A stretch of DNA of 64,000 nt from Clostridium sp. AN503 (GTDB taxonomy: Bacteria > Bacillota > Clostridia > Lachnospirales > Lachnospiraceae). Shown here one piece after another: positions 1 to 8,124 of the stretch. Both the position numbers and the translations under genes were made by a program. Within the stretch, counting starts at the first letter, position 1; every line of letters starts with the position of its first letter. Below the pieces are notes generated by a model that saw only the letters and a list, made by a program, of their open reading frames with translations, was not told the origin of the DNA and did not search any database. The stretch spans positions 682,001 to 746,000 of the forward strand of contig NZ_JBFDTP010000001.1 in NCBI RefSeq assembly GCF_040719375.1, given 5' to 3'.

Positions 1-475
1 CTACAACCACCCCTTTCTTAATATTCGCTGCAATGAGGTTGCTCACCGCCTGCACTGTCACATTCCCGGTCATGTACTTCCCAGAGCAGGATACCACCTT
101 CTGGCTATTTCCCGGTGTTACGGTCTGTGCTCCCATGGTGGCAATGCTCTGTGTTACCTTACCGGCTCCGTTGTGATATCCCTCCGGGATCGTATATGTA
201 CCATTGATACCCAAAGATGCGCTTACCGCGCCTCGGTTCGTGATGGCCTGGTCCACGTAACCTGTACCGTTATGGTAGCCTGCCGGGATCACTGCCTTTC
301 CATTTACGCCGATCCGAGAAGTCCACGTTCCCTTATTGGGCATTGTCCCGGCAACTGCTTCATCGTCACTGTCGGATGTCACCGCGGTCTTTCCAGCAAG
401 TACATTCCCTTTAGTTGCTGTGCATTCATCAGAGCCTGTTCCGCTCCCAGCTTTCATTAAGATACATTCTGCCAT
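1..475 (-). CDS. Glycine-rich tail fibre paralogue, N-terminal part (cut by window edge)
   Basis: About 158 codons are visible from an ATG at 475 to the left edge, with no stop. GGAGG lies just upstream of the ATG. The protein opens MAECILMKAGSG, like the two complete fibre genes at 634-2055 and 2682-4097, and continues with the same 'VAGTM' segment. It then carries a repeated motif (IPAGYHNGTGYV and IPEGYHNGAGKV), which suggests short beta repeats. By comparison with its paralogues it is probably a receptor-binding fibre or adhesin. It is third in a tandem series, separated from the preceding fibre gene by a spacer with inverted repeats. The C-terminus is not visible. Confidence 0.75.
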   Translation of the reverse strand, partial: MAECILMKAGSGTGSDECTATKGNVLAGKTAVTSDSDDEAVAGTMPNKGTWTSRIGVNGKAVIPAGYHNGTGYVDQAITNRGAVSASLGINGTYTIPEGYHNGAGKVTQSIATMGAQTVTPGNSQKVVSCSGKYMTGNVTVQAVSNLIAANIKKGVVV

Positions 476-487
476 TTCTTTACCTCC

Positions 488-619
488 GATAATAAGAATT
501 ATCAGGAGGCAAAACAGCGTAAAATCAACTTTTTTCAGCAGGCACTACAGCATTATCACTTTTAAATGTACCAGAAACCAATAAAACACAAGGGGGACTT
601 CCCTATAATTCTTATTATC
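488..619. repeat. Spacer bounded by a perfect 15-bp inverted repeat (pair 1)
   Basis: GATAATAAGAATTAT at 488-502 and its exact reverse complement at 605-619 bound a 102-bp spacer between fibre gene 634-2055 and fibre gene <1-475. Each arm has ATAAT/ATTAT ends around a 4-base core (AAGA or TCTT). The right arm sits in a 25-base context (cttccctataatt...attatcagaag) that recurs around 2189-2202 with a different core. On the minus strand the spacer holds a possible promoter (TTGGTT, 18 bp, GATAAT) reading into the downstream fibre gene. The segment could be invertible, or the arms could pair in the mRNA. Which one applies is inference. Confidence 0.6.
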
Positions 620-633
620 AGAAGTGTGCAAAA

Positions 634-2055
634 CTACCATGTTATAATGACATTACCGGACCCACCGCTTCCGCCCATTCTTGCATAATTATATCCGCCA
701 CCTCCTCCGCCGCCACCAGTTCCGGCGGTTCCAGGATTTCCACTAGCACCTGCTGCTCCTCCTGCTCCTCCACCGCCCGCTCCTCCTGCTCCGGGAGAAG
801 TAATTGGATAAGTTTCCGACGAGCTGTTATATGCTGTTGCGCCTCCTGCTCCTCCTCCACCAGCATATAACGTACCGGTTCCAAATTCTTTTGTTGTAAT
901 GCCTTGCCCTTTTCCTTCATATCCGCTTGGAGTTGGCGATGTTCCAGCAGATCCATCAGATCCACCAGTTCCTCCACTATAACGATCAGAACTATAAGCA
1001 TACAAATGGGACCCTGCACCACCTCCTGAGCCTCCATCTGACCCCCATAGACCTGAATAACTGGACCCTCGAGTTCTTTCTTTCCCGCCTGCTGCTGAAA
1101 CCAAAATAGATCCATTTAAGGATGCACTTGATTGACCACCAGCTGCTCCGCTAATATCATTAGCTGCTTTTGCAACTCCGCCACCGCCTACCGTGACAAT
1201 AATGGCTTGTCCCGGGGAAACAGAAATACCGTTACGATAAGAGGTATATCCCCCTCCGCCTCCTCCACCCCCATAGACATCATGATTACTGTCACCTCTC
1301 TTTGAGGATATGCCCGCTCCGCCACCGCCTGTGCAATGGATGTTGATGGAACGGACATTGGCAGGAACTGAAAATGTCCCGCTTGAAGTGAATGCTGCCC
1401 TCCCATGAGCAGTCGGCGTGCAGGTTGCATGCAATGGTGACGATGTCATCCAGCCGCCCGAACAATCACACTCGGTCCATATGCTGAAATAATACAACTG
1501 CCCAGCCTCCAGCCCACTGACAATGGCTGAATTCTGGGCATTTAATGCTGAATTTGATCCAGCACCTGACCAAACCTTATCACTGTCAGCTGCACTGGTC
1601 GGATATCGTCCCTTTTTAGCCCCTATTGTAAAATGTCCATATGGCCCCTTACCCGGGTTCTTCCAGGTTGCTATCACCTGTGAGGTAGAATAAGGGGCAA
1701 CACTAAAAGATACGACACTGGATACTGTCATCGTACCAGTCCGCTTCACACCATCCTTCCAATAGGTCATACCACTCTTTACATACTGGTCTGTGGCTGT
1801 TGCCCCTCCAGTCTGTGCTGCCAGGCTCTTTGCAGTTACCTTTCCGCTGCCTCCATGCCTGCCCGCAGGGATCGTTACCGATGCCCCAGCTGCCAGCTCA
1901 GTAGAATTCCAGTTCCCTCGGTCAACCATGGTGCCGGTCACCGGTTCGCCATCCGGTCCGACGATCACTTTCGGTGCCACTACATCTGCAGCGGCTGCCG
2001 TCACAACATCCAGATCCGCTCCGCCGCCTGATTTCATCAATACGCATTCTGCCAT
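634..2055 (-). CDS. Glycine-rich tail fibre / adhesin paralogue 2
   Basis: The protein has 473 residues. Its N-terminus (MAECVLMKSGGGA) matches the neighbouring fibre genes, followed by a shared block containing 'TYWKDGVKRTG'. Residues about 110-215 resemble a fibronectin-III-like fold (SVAPYSTSQVIATWKNP). The second half opens 'HGRAAFTSSGTFSVP' and becomes a glycine-rich domain with runs of GGGGG, ending GSGNVIITW, exactly as in 2682-4097. Gly-rich fibre tips of this kind bind host surfaces in known tailed phages. The start follows GGGAAGGAGACAGA. It is a duplicate of the canonical fibre gene, placed after the small 2202-2351 gene, and probably serves as an alternative or additional receptor-binding protein. 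Confidence 0.8.
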   Translation of the reverse strand: MAECVLMKSGGGADLDVVTAAAADVVAPKVIVGPDGEPVTGTMVDRGNWNSTELAAGASVTIPAGRHGGSGKVTAKSLAAQTGGATATDQYVKSGMTYWKDGVKRTGTMTVSSVVSFSVAPYSTSQVIATWKNPGKGPYGHFTIGAKKGRYPTSAADSDKVWSGAGSNSALNAQNSAIVSGLEAGQLYYFSIWTECDCSGGWMTSSPLHATCTPTAHGRAAFTSSGTFSVPANVRSINIHCTGGGGAGISSKRGDSNHDVYGGGGGGGGYTSYRNGISVSPGQAIIVTVGGGGVAKAANDISGAAGGQSSASLNGSILVSAAGGKERTRGSSYSGLWGSDGGSGGGAGSHLYAYSSDRYSGGTGGSDGSAGTSPTPSGYEGKGQGITTKEFGTGTLYAGGGGAGGATAYNSSSETYPITSPGAGGAGGGGAGGAAGASGNPGTAGTGGGGGGGGYNYARMGGSGGSGNVIITW

Positions 2056-2069
2056 TCTGTCTCCTTCCC

Positions 2070-2202
2070 ATAATGGTAATTATCCAATCCTTACCATCAT
2101 GTTTTACTTAATCTTACGCGTTTGCCGCCCGACACACTTTTCCATCCGGACCCTGAAACGCTATATTTTAAGCCATTCCTGCTTCCCTATAATTACCATT
2201 AT
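2070..2202. repeat. Spacer bounded by a 14-bp inverted repeat (pair 2)
   Basis: ATAATGGTAATTAT at 2070-2083 is exactly inverted at 2189-2202, bounding about 105 bp upstream of fibre gene 634-2055. The layout matches pair 1, with the same ATAAT/ATTAT arms, but the core is GGTA/TACC instead of AAGA/TCTT. Each core therefore matches only its own partner. The right arm overlaps the stop codon of the 49-residue gene. The flank cttccctataatt...attatcagaag is shared with pair 1. This looks like a recombination-site family with variable cores, although a structured RNA leader is an alternative. Confidence 0.6.
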
Positions 2203-2351
2203 CAGAAGCTCTGGATCTCTGCCAGGATCTCCGCCCTTTCCTCTTTGGTCAACCGAGAGTAAGATCCCAGGATATCCTCCAGTTCTTCACCGCGTTCCAT
2301 ACGGATTCTCGCTGCCTTGATAATAATGTTCTTCTGGATATTACTAAGCAT
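2202..2351 (-). CDS. Small phage protein (XkdX-like position), 49 aa
   Basis: ATG at 2351 lies within the end of the preceding gene (8-base overlap), with GGAGG a few bases upstream. The product has 49 residues, rich in charged amino acids, with segments IIIKAARIRMERGEELEDIL and 'LTKEERAEILAEI'. Very small helical proteins of this type commonly follow the fibre gene in Firmicutes tail modules and are often annotated XkdX-like. I cannot assign a function. Its stop codon overlaps an arm of inverted-repeat pair 2. Confidence 0.7.
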   Translation of the reverse strand: MLSNIQKNIIIKAARIRMERGEELEDILGSYSRLTKEERAEILAEIQSF

Positions 2352-2667
2352 CTAAGCCACCTCCGATCACTTCTGCCATTGCCAGGGTCAATTCCATATT
2401 CTCTGCTGTCAGTGCTGCTACCTGCTGTTCCTGTGTTGGCACATACGGGACCTGTTTCTCCTCTCCAGTTTCCGGATCCACATGCCAGAAGAACCCGTCG
2501 TGGTATTTATCTCCTGCGCTGCAACGGTACTGCAGGCAATCCACCGCGAAGGCCTCCGGGCCGTAGGTGCATTTGGTGAGATAATCCGCTGTTGGATAAT
2601 TCTCACAGACCATTACATTTTTTACCTCGCCCTCGAATACCTGGGCAAACACTTCATGTACTATCAT
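2344..2667 (-). CDS. Fibre-associated hypothetical protein, 107 aa
   Basis: The start was placed at the second methionine (MIVHEVFAQVF), which follows GGAAGGAGAACGAT directly; the longer version would begin inside the ribosome site. The protein is a single small domain with several aromatic and cysteine residues (CLQYRC, GFFWHVDPETGE) and a C-terminal helix rich in Ala, Glu and Met. It lies immediately downstream of fibre gene 2682-4097 and overlaps the 49-residue gene. That position is typical of fibre-tip accessory or fibre-assembly proteins, but I do not recognise the family. Confidence 0.7.
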   Translation of the reverse strand: MIVHEVFAQVFEGEVKNVMVCENYPTADYLTKCTYGPEAFAVDCLQYRCSAGDKYHDGFFWHVDPETGEEKQVPYVPTQEQQVAALTAENMELTLAMAEVIGGGLDA

Positions 2668-2681
2668 ATCGTTCTCCTTCC

Positions 2682-4097
2682 TTACCATGTGATGATGACG
2701 TTGCCGGAACCGCCGTTTCCTGCATAACCATTAGTTTTTCCCGGAGAACATCCACCTCCGCCGCCGCCTGTTCCAGCGGAACCGTCACTGGCATTCCAAT
2801 TGTTGCCGCGTGCTGCCCCATGCCCTCCGCCTCCGGCTCCTCCTGGTGCTTGTATGCTTGATCCGCCATTACCATTGTATCCTCCGCCTCCACCGCCAGA
2901 ATACAGAGTTCCTGTCCCAAATTCACGCGTTGTTGTCTTTTGTCCACCTCCTGCCATAGAACCACCCGCAGTATGGTTCCCGGCGCTCGAAGGTGTTGTA
3001 ACATAAAAGCTATCATATCCATGGCTTCCATCAGAGCCACCAGCACCAGCTGCCTCATATTGCTCTCGACCGCTGGAGTACCCGTCTCCAGGTGCGCCAC
3101 CTCCTGATCCACCATATCTTTGAACATACATCCATTTTGGTGGATTGTAATTCGTATAGTATCTTGCATTTCCTCCATGAGCCTCTACTAACGTTATACT
3201 ATTGCTATCTGCCTGGGAAGTCCCTCCAGAAAGTCCTGCATCACCTCCAGCTCCAACAACAACATCTATTTTCTGCCCCGGCATAACAGATATTCCGCTT
3301 TTGTAAGCTGTATAACCTCCCCCACCTCCGCTCAAAGCGCTGACGGTTGAGGTGTCACCACCGCCTCCGCCACCAGTACAATGGATATTAATAACTCTTA
3401 CTCCTGCCGGTACCGTAAACGTCCCCGAAGCAGTAAATGCCTGTCGGCCATGCGCCGTGGGTGCACAGGTCGCCTGCAAGTACCCGCTGTACTGATCCCC
3501 CGCACTACAGGTACAGTAAACCCAGATGCGGAAATAGTAAGTTGTCCCCGCCGCCAGACCACCAATGATCTGCGAGCTGGTCCCGTTCACCGCGCTGTTG
3601 CTTCCAACGCCGGTATACACCCTTCCATCGTTGATATTTGCCGGATAGCTGCCTGCCTTTGCGCAGATCGCAATGCCGCTGTATGGCCCCCTACTTGGGT
3701 TCTTCCATGTCGCCAGGACCTGGCTGGTCGAGTAAGGGGCTACGCTAAAAGACGCTACGGATGCGACCGTCATACTCCCGGTCCGCTTTACGCCGTCCTT
3801 CCAGTAAGTCTTGCCGTTTAACACGTACTTATCCTCCGCGGTCGCGCCGCCGGTCTGGCTGGCCAGACTGTTGGCCGTGACAGTCCCGCCCGGCGTATAA
3901 CCTGCTGGGATTTTCTTGCTCTGTCCGCAATTGAGTGAAGCGTCCATACTTCCGTTGGGCGCCATCGTCCCCGCCACCGGCTCATCCCCGGAATCCTTCG
4001 TCACCGCTGTATACCCGGCAAGAACCTGTGCCTTCCCCGCCGTACACTCATCCGATGCAGCACCGCCTCCAGCCTTCTGGATGATACTCTCTGCCAT
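2682..4097 (-). CDS. Main glycine-rich tail fibre protein
   Basis: The protein has 471 residues and the same architecture as 634-2055: an N-terminal MAESIIQKAGGGA block, a 'TYWKDGVKRTG' block, an Fn3-like region (SVAPYSTSQVLATWKNP), a 'HGRQAFTASGTFTVP' lead and a long glycine-rich tail ending GSGNVIITW. It is joined to the baseplate-proximal genes with only 3 bases between it and 4101-4520, so it is probably the original fibre of this tail module and the other two are copies. The expected role is host receptor binding at the baseplate. Its variable Gly-rich part differs from the copy at 634-2055 while the N-terminal scaffold is shared. Confidence 0.8.
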   Translation of the reverse strand: MAESIIQKAGGGAASDECTAGKAQVLAGYTAVTKDSGDEPVAGTMAPNGSMDASLNCGQSKKIPAGYTPGGTVTANSLASQTGGATAEDKYVLNGKTYWKDGVKRTGSMTVASVASFSVAPYSTSQVLATWKNPSRGPYSGIAICAKAGSYPANINDGRVYTGVGSNSAVNGTSSQIIGGLAAGTTYYFRIWVYCTCSAGDQYSGYLQATCAPTAHGRQAFTASGTFTVPAGVRVINIHCTGGGGGGDTSTVSALSGGGGGYTAYKSGISVMPGQKIDVVVGAGGDAGLSGGTSQADSNSITLVEAHGGNARYYTNYNPPKWMYVQRYGGSGGGAPGDGYSSGREQYEAAGAGGSDGSHGYDSFYVTTPSSAGNHTAGGSMAGGGQKTTTREFGTGTLYSGGGGGGYNGNGGSSIQAPGGAGGGGHGAARGNNWNASDGSAGTGGGGGGCSPGKTNGYAGNGGSGNVIITW

Positions 4098-4100
4098 CTC

Positions 4101-4520
4101 CTACACCCCCTTCACATTCACCGTAAAATCATTTCCCGGTTTCTTATTATAACAATAGAACGTGATCGTCCCTGCCCCGGTCACTGCCCGATCCACACAA
4201 GCCCAGGCTTTATTCTGAAGCTTTACATTCGCTGCCGTGGTGCCTTCTGCGATCAGGATGCCGATCACCGGTGCATCCTCCGCCGTCACACCGGCTACAC
4301 TGACTGTCTGCGTGTATGGGGCTGTGCCGCTCCAGCCGGAAGCAGGGAGGGCGACCGAACGACTCCCCGCTGCCCGTTCAATCCCTTGTCTTAAATACAC
4401 ATCATTGTTCAGCAACGCCTCTGGCACCTTAGCCATTTCTACACCATCTGCCAATGTCTCCCGCGTCCACTGTTCGATATCCGTAGTGAACTCCGGCGGA
4501 TCTTTTATTACAAATGCCAT
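4101..4520 (-). CDS. Tail-fibre-region structural protein, 139 aa
   Basis: The protein has 139 residues and an N-terminus MAFVIKDPPEF. A beta-rich second half contains 'WSGTAPYTQTVSVAGVTAED', a pattern seen in phage fibre and appendage proteins that repeat an SGWSG..PYT..V motif. It lies between the collar-type fibre protein (4534-4926) and the glycine-rich fibre, so it is probably a linking or tip component. A purine-rich GGAGG site precedes the ATG. No specific family is certain. Confidence 0.7.
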   Translation of the reverse strand: MAFVIKDPPEFTTDIEQWTRETLADGVEMAKVPEALLNNDVYLRQGIERAAGSRSVALPASGWSGTAPYTQTVSVAGVTAEDAPVIGILIAEGTTAANVKLQNKAWACVDRAVTGAGTITFYCYNKKPGNDFTVNVKGV

Positions 4521-4533
4521 GACCTACACCTCC

Positions 4534-4926
4534 TTAGAAAATTTCATCCATGTCGTAAATTTGCGGGATATCTTCATCTTTTCCCTTCCGCATGAATGTA
4601 CGGTAAGCAATCAGATCCCCCTCCTCGTCCACGAGGCCCATTTCAGAAATTTCTTTTCCTGTCAGTTCGCCTTTTTCCAGCGTTGCCGTATACCTACAGG
4701 TTGTTTTATCCTCTGTTGTGTAAACATGGCCTTCAATATCCTTTTCCAGCAGTTTGTTGTACATTCCCACCTCGTTTCCGGTGGTCGTCTTCGGCTGTCC
4801 GGTTTCATCCACACCCCCGTCACCCCAAACCATTTTTGCAATTCTCGGAAGTGCTTTGTCCCCAGAGTGCGCCATACAAAGTTTCTGTCTCCCTATTACC
4901 GTTATCGCTGATTTACTGTTGGCCAT
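4534..4926 (-). CDS. Phage tail-collar fibre protein (P2 gpH N-terminal-like)
   Basis: The 130 residues fit the conserved N-terminal domain of P2-type fibres that attaches to the baseplate. Features are an early TVIGRQKLC-type strand, the 'AKMVWGDGG' segment (usually xMxxGDG), and the C-terminal 'ISEMGLVDEEGDLIAYRTF' motif. The rest of a classical H fibre is missing, so attachment and receptor functions are divided between this protein and the downstream fibre genes. It follows gpI, as in P2-like tails. Confidence 0.8.
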   Translation of the reverse strand: MANSKSAITVIGRQKLCMAHSGDKALPRIAKMVWGDGGVDETGQPKTTTGNEVGMYNKLLEKDIEGHVYTTEDKTTCRYTATLEKGELTGKEISEMGLVDEEGDLIAYRTFMRKGKDEDIPQIYDMDEIF

Positions 4927-4938
4927 AATTCGCCCTCC

Positions 4939-5883
4939 TTATAAAATATAACGGCCGCCATCCAGTTTCCGGTCGCCGTTCAGTTTCCAGCTATCATCCA
5001 TCTGATTCATTTTTGTCATATAACTGTCTGTCAAAGTATTGTATGAATGTTCCGCCGTCACTTCAAGTACAGTGCCTGCACTGACATCCATTTTTTTCGA
5101 ACCGCTTAAGCGCATAGCCTCTTCCGCCAACATCTCAACATATGATGTATTTGCTCTTACACTCCATATATTTGCGGCTTCGAATACTGCCCCGGCTGCA
5201 ATTCGCAGGGATTGCCGAACCGGATAAAAATCAACCAGCGCCTCCCCTTCGTACCCGTTAAGATACCGACTCCCTCCCAGCGTCCAGAGCCCATTCAAGA
5301 AAGAAAACGGCTGGTTATCCCTGGAGAAGAAAGACAGCTGCATCTTCATGCGATTTCCCGCTCTGGCCACAGCCAAAACCTGCGTGTTGATCACAAAGGA
5401 AAACCACTCCATCCAAGATCTTGCATTTTTATAGATGTTGATCCGCTGTTTTACATTTTTGCCATATCCAAGTGGGAGTTCCATGTTCTCATCCACCCTG
5501 GCATAGGCATTAAAAAAATACGGTTCGCCTCCATACTCGTACCACTCTTTAATATATCCTCCTGCCATGATTGTTTTTAAAAATTCTGTCAATACCGATG
5601 GTGTCCCAGCATGCATATACCACAAGAGCGTCTGCTCTACCAGCTGTTCTTTTACGTTTCTAGGAAGATTCTGCTCATAATACTGTGCATTAAGTTCAAG
5701 CGCCATCAAGTCCAGTACCGACTCCGGTACATCGCTTATTGCTGCGTAAAGGCTTGTTGCTGCTGTATACCGCAAAAATATGCGTTTTTCCTCCTCAACC
5801 GCATAACTGATTGCCATCACCTCCGGTGACAGCAGGTTGACTGGTATGATTTGTAAAAGCTCGCCACGCTTATAGTCAACCAT
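4939..5883 (-). CDS. Baseplate protein gpI (phage tail protein I family)
   Basis: The protein has 314 residues. The first 130 contain the helical segments typical of P2 gpI / tail protein I (LLPxxL.., 'ESVLDLMALELNAQYYEQ', 'LLWYMHAGTPSVLTEFLK'). The C-terminal part, about residues 180-310, is an extension (TQVLAVARAGNRMKMQLSF) that appears to be a separate domain. gpI completes the baseplate wedge with gpJ and gpW. The start overlaps the end of the J gene by 8 bases, indicating translational coupling. Confidence 0.88.
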   Translation of the reverse strand: MVDYKRGELLQIIPVNLLSPEVMAISYAVEEEKRIFLRYTAATSLYAAISDVPESVLDLMALELNAQYYEQNLPRNVKEQLVEQTLLWYMHAGTPSVLTEFLKTIMAGGYIKEWYEYGGEPYFFNAYARVDENMELPLGYGKNVKQRINIYKNARSWMEWFSFVINTQVLAVARAGNRMKMQLSFFSRDNQPFSFLNGLWTLGGSRYLNGYEGEALVDFYPVRQSLRIAAGAVFEAANIWSVRANTSYVEMLAEEAMRLSGSKKMDVSAGTVLEVTAEHSYNTLTDSYMTKMNQMDDSWKLNGDRKLDGGRYIL

Positions 5884-7024
5884 CTCTTAGTCCTCCATAT
5901 GTGATCACTGGTGTTTTTGCCATGGCCATCTGACCAGCAAGTAGTTCCTTGTATGTGGGCTTTACAAGTTCCACCGACTGGGCGCCTGCACGCATGAGTT
6001 CATATATGAGCCTGGATGGTGTGATATCCCGCCCAATTGTTTTCTGCCATTCGGTATATGACTCGCACGCTGTCTGCACTGCTGCCTGCACCGTTTCCTC
6101 AACATCCCGGTCAGCGCGGCTTATGTAGTATACAAATTCGATTTCATACTCCACCTTTTCCGGTTTCTTGATCACGACTTTATCCGTCAGTGGACGGATA
6201 TTTTCATCCCTCAGATACGTCTCAAGGCCTTCCATAAAACTATCCGTCGGGAAATCCCCTTCCACTGTCACATAGATGTCAACTTCGCCCGGAGCCTCCG
6301 ACACAACCCGGCATTCATCGATCGCTGAACTGTATGTCTTAACCCAGTATTCATAAGATGCGGCAGGCCCAGCCGTTGAAAATCCTGATGGTGCGAGATA
6401 AACGCGTTCTGCAAGGCTTTCATCGCTTTCTCTGTCCGCCCCTCCAGATGTCATGGATGTATTTTCTGCACTCAGCGTGTAGGGAAGCGGATCTACAAGT
6501 GTATGGATATCTCCAGGCAAAAAACCATTTCCGGTTATTCCACTCAGCTGACACACCGCCGTCACTTCTGCTGTTAGATCTCCTGCCGGGATCCTGGCCT
6601 CCTGCACTGTTTCAAAATATAAGTCCTGCCCTTTTACACGGATTCCTGCCGGGATCCTCGCATCTCTGCTGATTGCCGCAGAAAGTGTAAAGCGCATCGT
6701 TGTCCTAGCTGGCTTTGCTTCATTTCTTGTAACGCCTTTGACTGCTGCAAGGTTATCCAAAAAATCTCCTGTACTGTATTTCAGCAATCCCATCTTTCCT
6801 GCTCGGTCCTCGTACTGGAATCCCTGATAAAGTTCTGTTGCGCAGGCATACAATATCAGCCGGTAAGGATCAGCTGGAGCAAGGCTGATATCTTTCCCGG
6901 TCAGTTCCCGGTAACGCTTTTCAAAATTTTTTATCATACGCTCCTGCACTTCCGTGAAACTAATATTGTCAATAAAGCTGACGTCCGGAAAGTCATGCAG
7001 TTTCTTCAATGCTTCTGCCATCAT
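5876..7024 (-). CDS. Baseplate wedge protein gpJ (Baseplate_J family)
   Basis: The protein has 382 residues. Recognisable Baseplate_J features are a helical N-terminus ('EVQERMIKNFEKRYRELTGK'), 'GDFLDNLAAVKGVTRNEAKP' near residue 90, the 'RIPAGIRVKG' strand and the central 'GGADRESDESLAERVYLAPS' motif. It forms the wedge around the tail hub, with gpW and gpI as neighbours. Two consecutive ATG codons follow AAAGGGGGCGGA; the first is used. It overlaps the gpW gene by 4 bases. Confidence 0.92.
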   Translation of the reverse strand: MMAEALKKLHDFPDVSFIDNISFTEVQERMIKNFEKRYRELTGKDISLAPADPYRLILYACATELYQGFQYEDRAGKMGLLKYSTGDFLDNLAAVKGVTRNEAKPARTTMRFTLSAAISRDARIPAGIRVKGQDLYFETVQEARIPAGDLTAEVTAVCQLSGITGNGFLPGDIHTLVDPLPYTLSAENTSMTSGGADRESDESLAERVYLAPSGFSTAGPAASYEYWVKTYSSAIDECRVVSEAPGEVDIYVTVEGDFPTDSFMEGLETYLRDENIRPLTDKVVIKKPEKVEYEIEFVYYISRADRDVEETVQAAVQTACESYTEWQKTIGRDITPSRLIYELMRAGAQSVELVKPTYKELLAGQMAMAKTPVITYGGLRDG

Positions 7025-7314
7025 TCCGCCCCCTTTCCTGTAAAGAAAATTCTTGCCGTTACCACACCGTTATCACGAGCAAAAACGATATCCCTTATCT
7101 GTACCCTTGGCTCATACTTTTCCACCTTTTGTACCGCCTCCAGATAAAATAAATTCTCCGCCACCTCGGGTATGTCATCCAGACATTCCCATGAGATCCC
7201 AAAATCCCGGTCCGCCGGCTGGCTTCCCGCCTTGGTTCCGAACAGCGCAGTGAGCGTGCGCACCAGTTCTTCCTCGTGTTCTGTGTTTTCAACCGTTATC
7301 TTAAAACGTTCCAT
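7021..7314 (-). CDS. Baseplate protein gpW / T4 gp25-like
   Basis: The 97-residue protein has the GPW/gp25 pattern: a central 'FGTKAGSQPADRDFGISWE' region (the family usually shows ..Gs...dp.yGl.l) and the C-terminal 'EPRVQIRDIVF' strand. It contributes the inner wedge of contractile tails and is needed to start sheath assembly. It sits between gpV/gpU and gpJ, as in P2, and shares its last bases with the J gene start. Confidence 0.88.
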   Translation of the reverse strand: MERFKITVENTEHEEELVRTLTALFGTKAGSQPADRDFGISWECLDDIPEVAENLFYLEAVQKVEKYEPRVQIRDIVFARDNGVVTARIFFTGKGAE

Positions 7315-7322
7315 TTCTCACC

Positions 7323-7712
7323 TCACACATATTCCTGCAGCATCAGAGAAACTGTCGCCTTATATACCCCTCCATTGCGCAGGATGATATCATACGCTTG
7401 GGAACACTTTGTAATCACCCATTTGTTTTTTCCGATCACCTGGCGCCCCAAAACCAGCGAGTATGCTTCACCAGATTCCGTCATACGTTCCAAATTGGAA
7501 AGAAGCTTCTGCGGTCGAACTCCTAATGATGCATCCAGTACAATGTCAAGACTTGCCGTTTGAAGGTTCGGTCCCCCAAATTCCACCAATGGCTTTATGC
7601 CGATCCTATCCATCGTGTTCCACGTGGAAGAGATTTCACGCTTCAGATTCTTAAATGTCAGCACCTGGTTATCCGAAACCCTGAAACGGATCCCCCCAAA
7701 TAGTCCAACCAT
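7323..7712 (-). CDS. Tail protein gpU family
   Basis: The start was set at MVGLFGGIRF, where ATG overlaps the TAA stop of the gpV gene (TAATG); longer readings run inside gpV. The 129 residues match the P2 gpU pattern: a beta strand ('RFRVSDNQVLTFKNLKRE'), 'PLVEFGGPNLQTASLDIVLD' in the middle and a C-terminal segment describing a short beta structure. gpU acts in tail completion around the hub. Its position among V, D and W differs slightly from P2 but is common in Clostridia prophages. Confidence 0.82.
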   Translation of the reverse strand: MVGLFGGIRFRVSDNQVLTFKNLKREISSTWNTMDRIGIKPLVEFGGPNLQTASLDIVLDASLGVRPQKLLSNLERMTESGEAYSLVLGRQVIGKNKWVITKCSQAYDIILRNGGVYKATVSLMLQEYV

Positions 7713-8119
7713 TATCCACCATCCCTTTCTAACACTTCTACCCGACGCTTTAAGTCGACCAACTCCGCCAGCGATATGCTCCCAGCGCTTCCACACATCT
7801 GAATGTCCGGCGCCCGGACTGTATATACACCATTCTCCAAGGCTTCATAGGCATCTGCGCCAAAATTTTTTCGGTAATCCACGCCGCCCGGCGGCAAATC
7901 TGCTTCTCCCCAGAATCGTCCCATAACGATCCCCGAACTACTATCATTTGACAAATGCAACACCACGACCTGATCCCCGACGGCCGGCGGAGAAAACTCT
8001 GCCCGGAATGCAAACAGCTGCAATTGCCCAGTCGTACTGCCTCTGTCCGGATAATACACCTGCGCCGTACCCTGTTCCAGATTGACCGTTGATATAATCC
8101 CTACTCGCACAATATCCAT
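7712..8119 (-). CDS. Baseplate spike assembly protein gpV-like
   Basis: The protein begins MDIVRVGIIS after GGAGTGG, 135 residues. An OB-fold-like N-terminus ('GTAQVYYPDRGSTTGQLQLF', 'PAVGDQVVVLHLSNDSSSGI') and the 'GVDYRKNFGADAYEA' region match the phage baseplate assembly protein V family, whose trimer forms the membrane-piercing spike. It is shorter than P2 gpV (about 211), so the C-terminal beta-helix is reduced. A short coiled-coil tail (LVDLKRRVEVLERDGG) ends it. The start overlaps the end of gene D. Confidence 0.85.
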   Translation of the reverse strand: MDIVRVGIISTVNLEQGTAQVYYPDRGSTTGQLQLFAFRAEFSPPAVGDQVVVLHLSNDSSSGIVMGRFWGEADLPPGGVDYRKNFGADAYEALENGVYTVRAPDIQMCGSAGSISLAELVDLKRRVEVLERDGG

Positions 8120-8124
8120 CTTGT

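Noticed and set aside
1..4097. Diversity-generating retroelement acting on the fibre genes
   Set aside because: No reverse transcriptase, Avd gene or template repeat is visible; variation seems to be by cassette duplication instead. The element could still lie left of the window.
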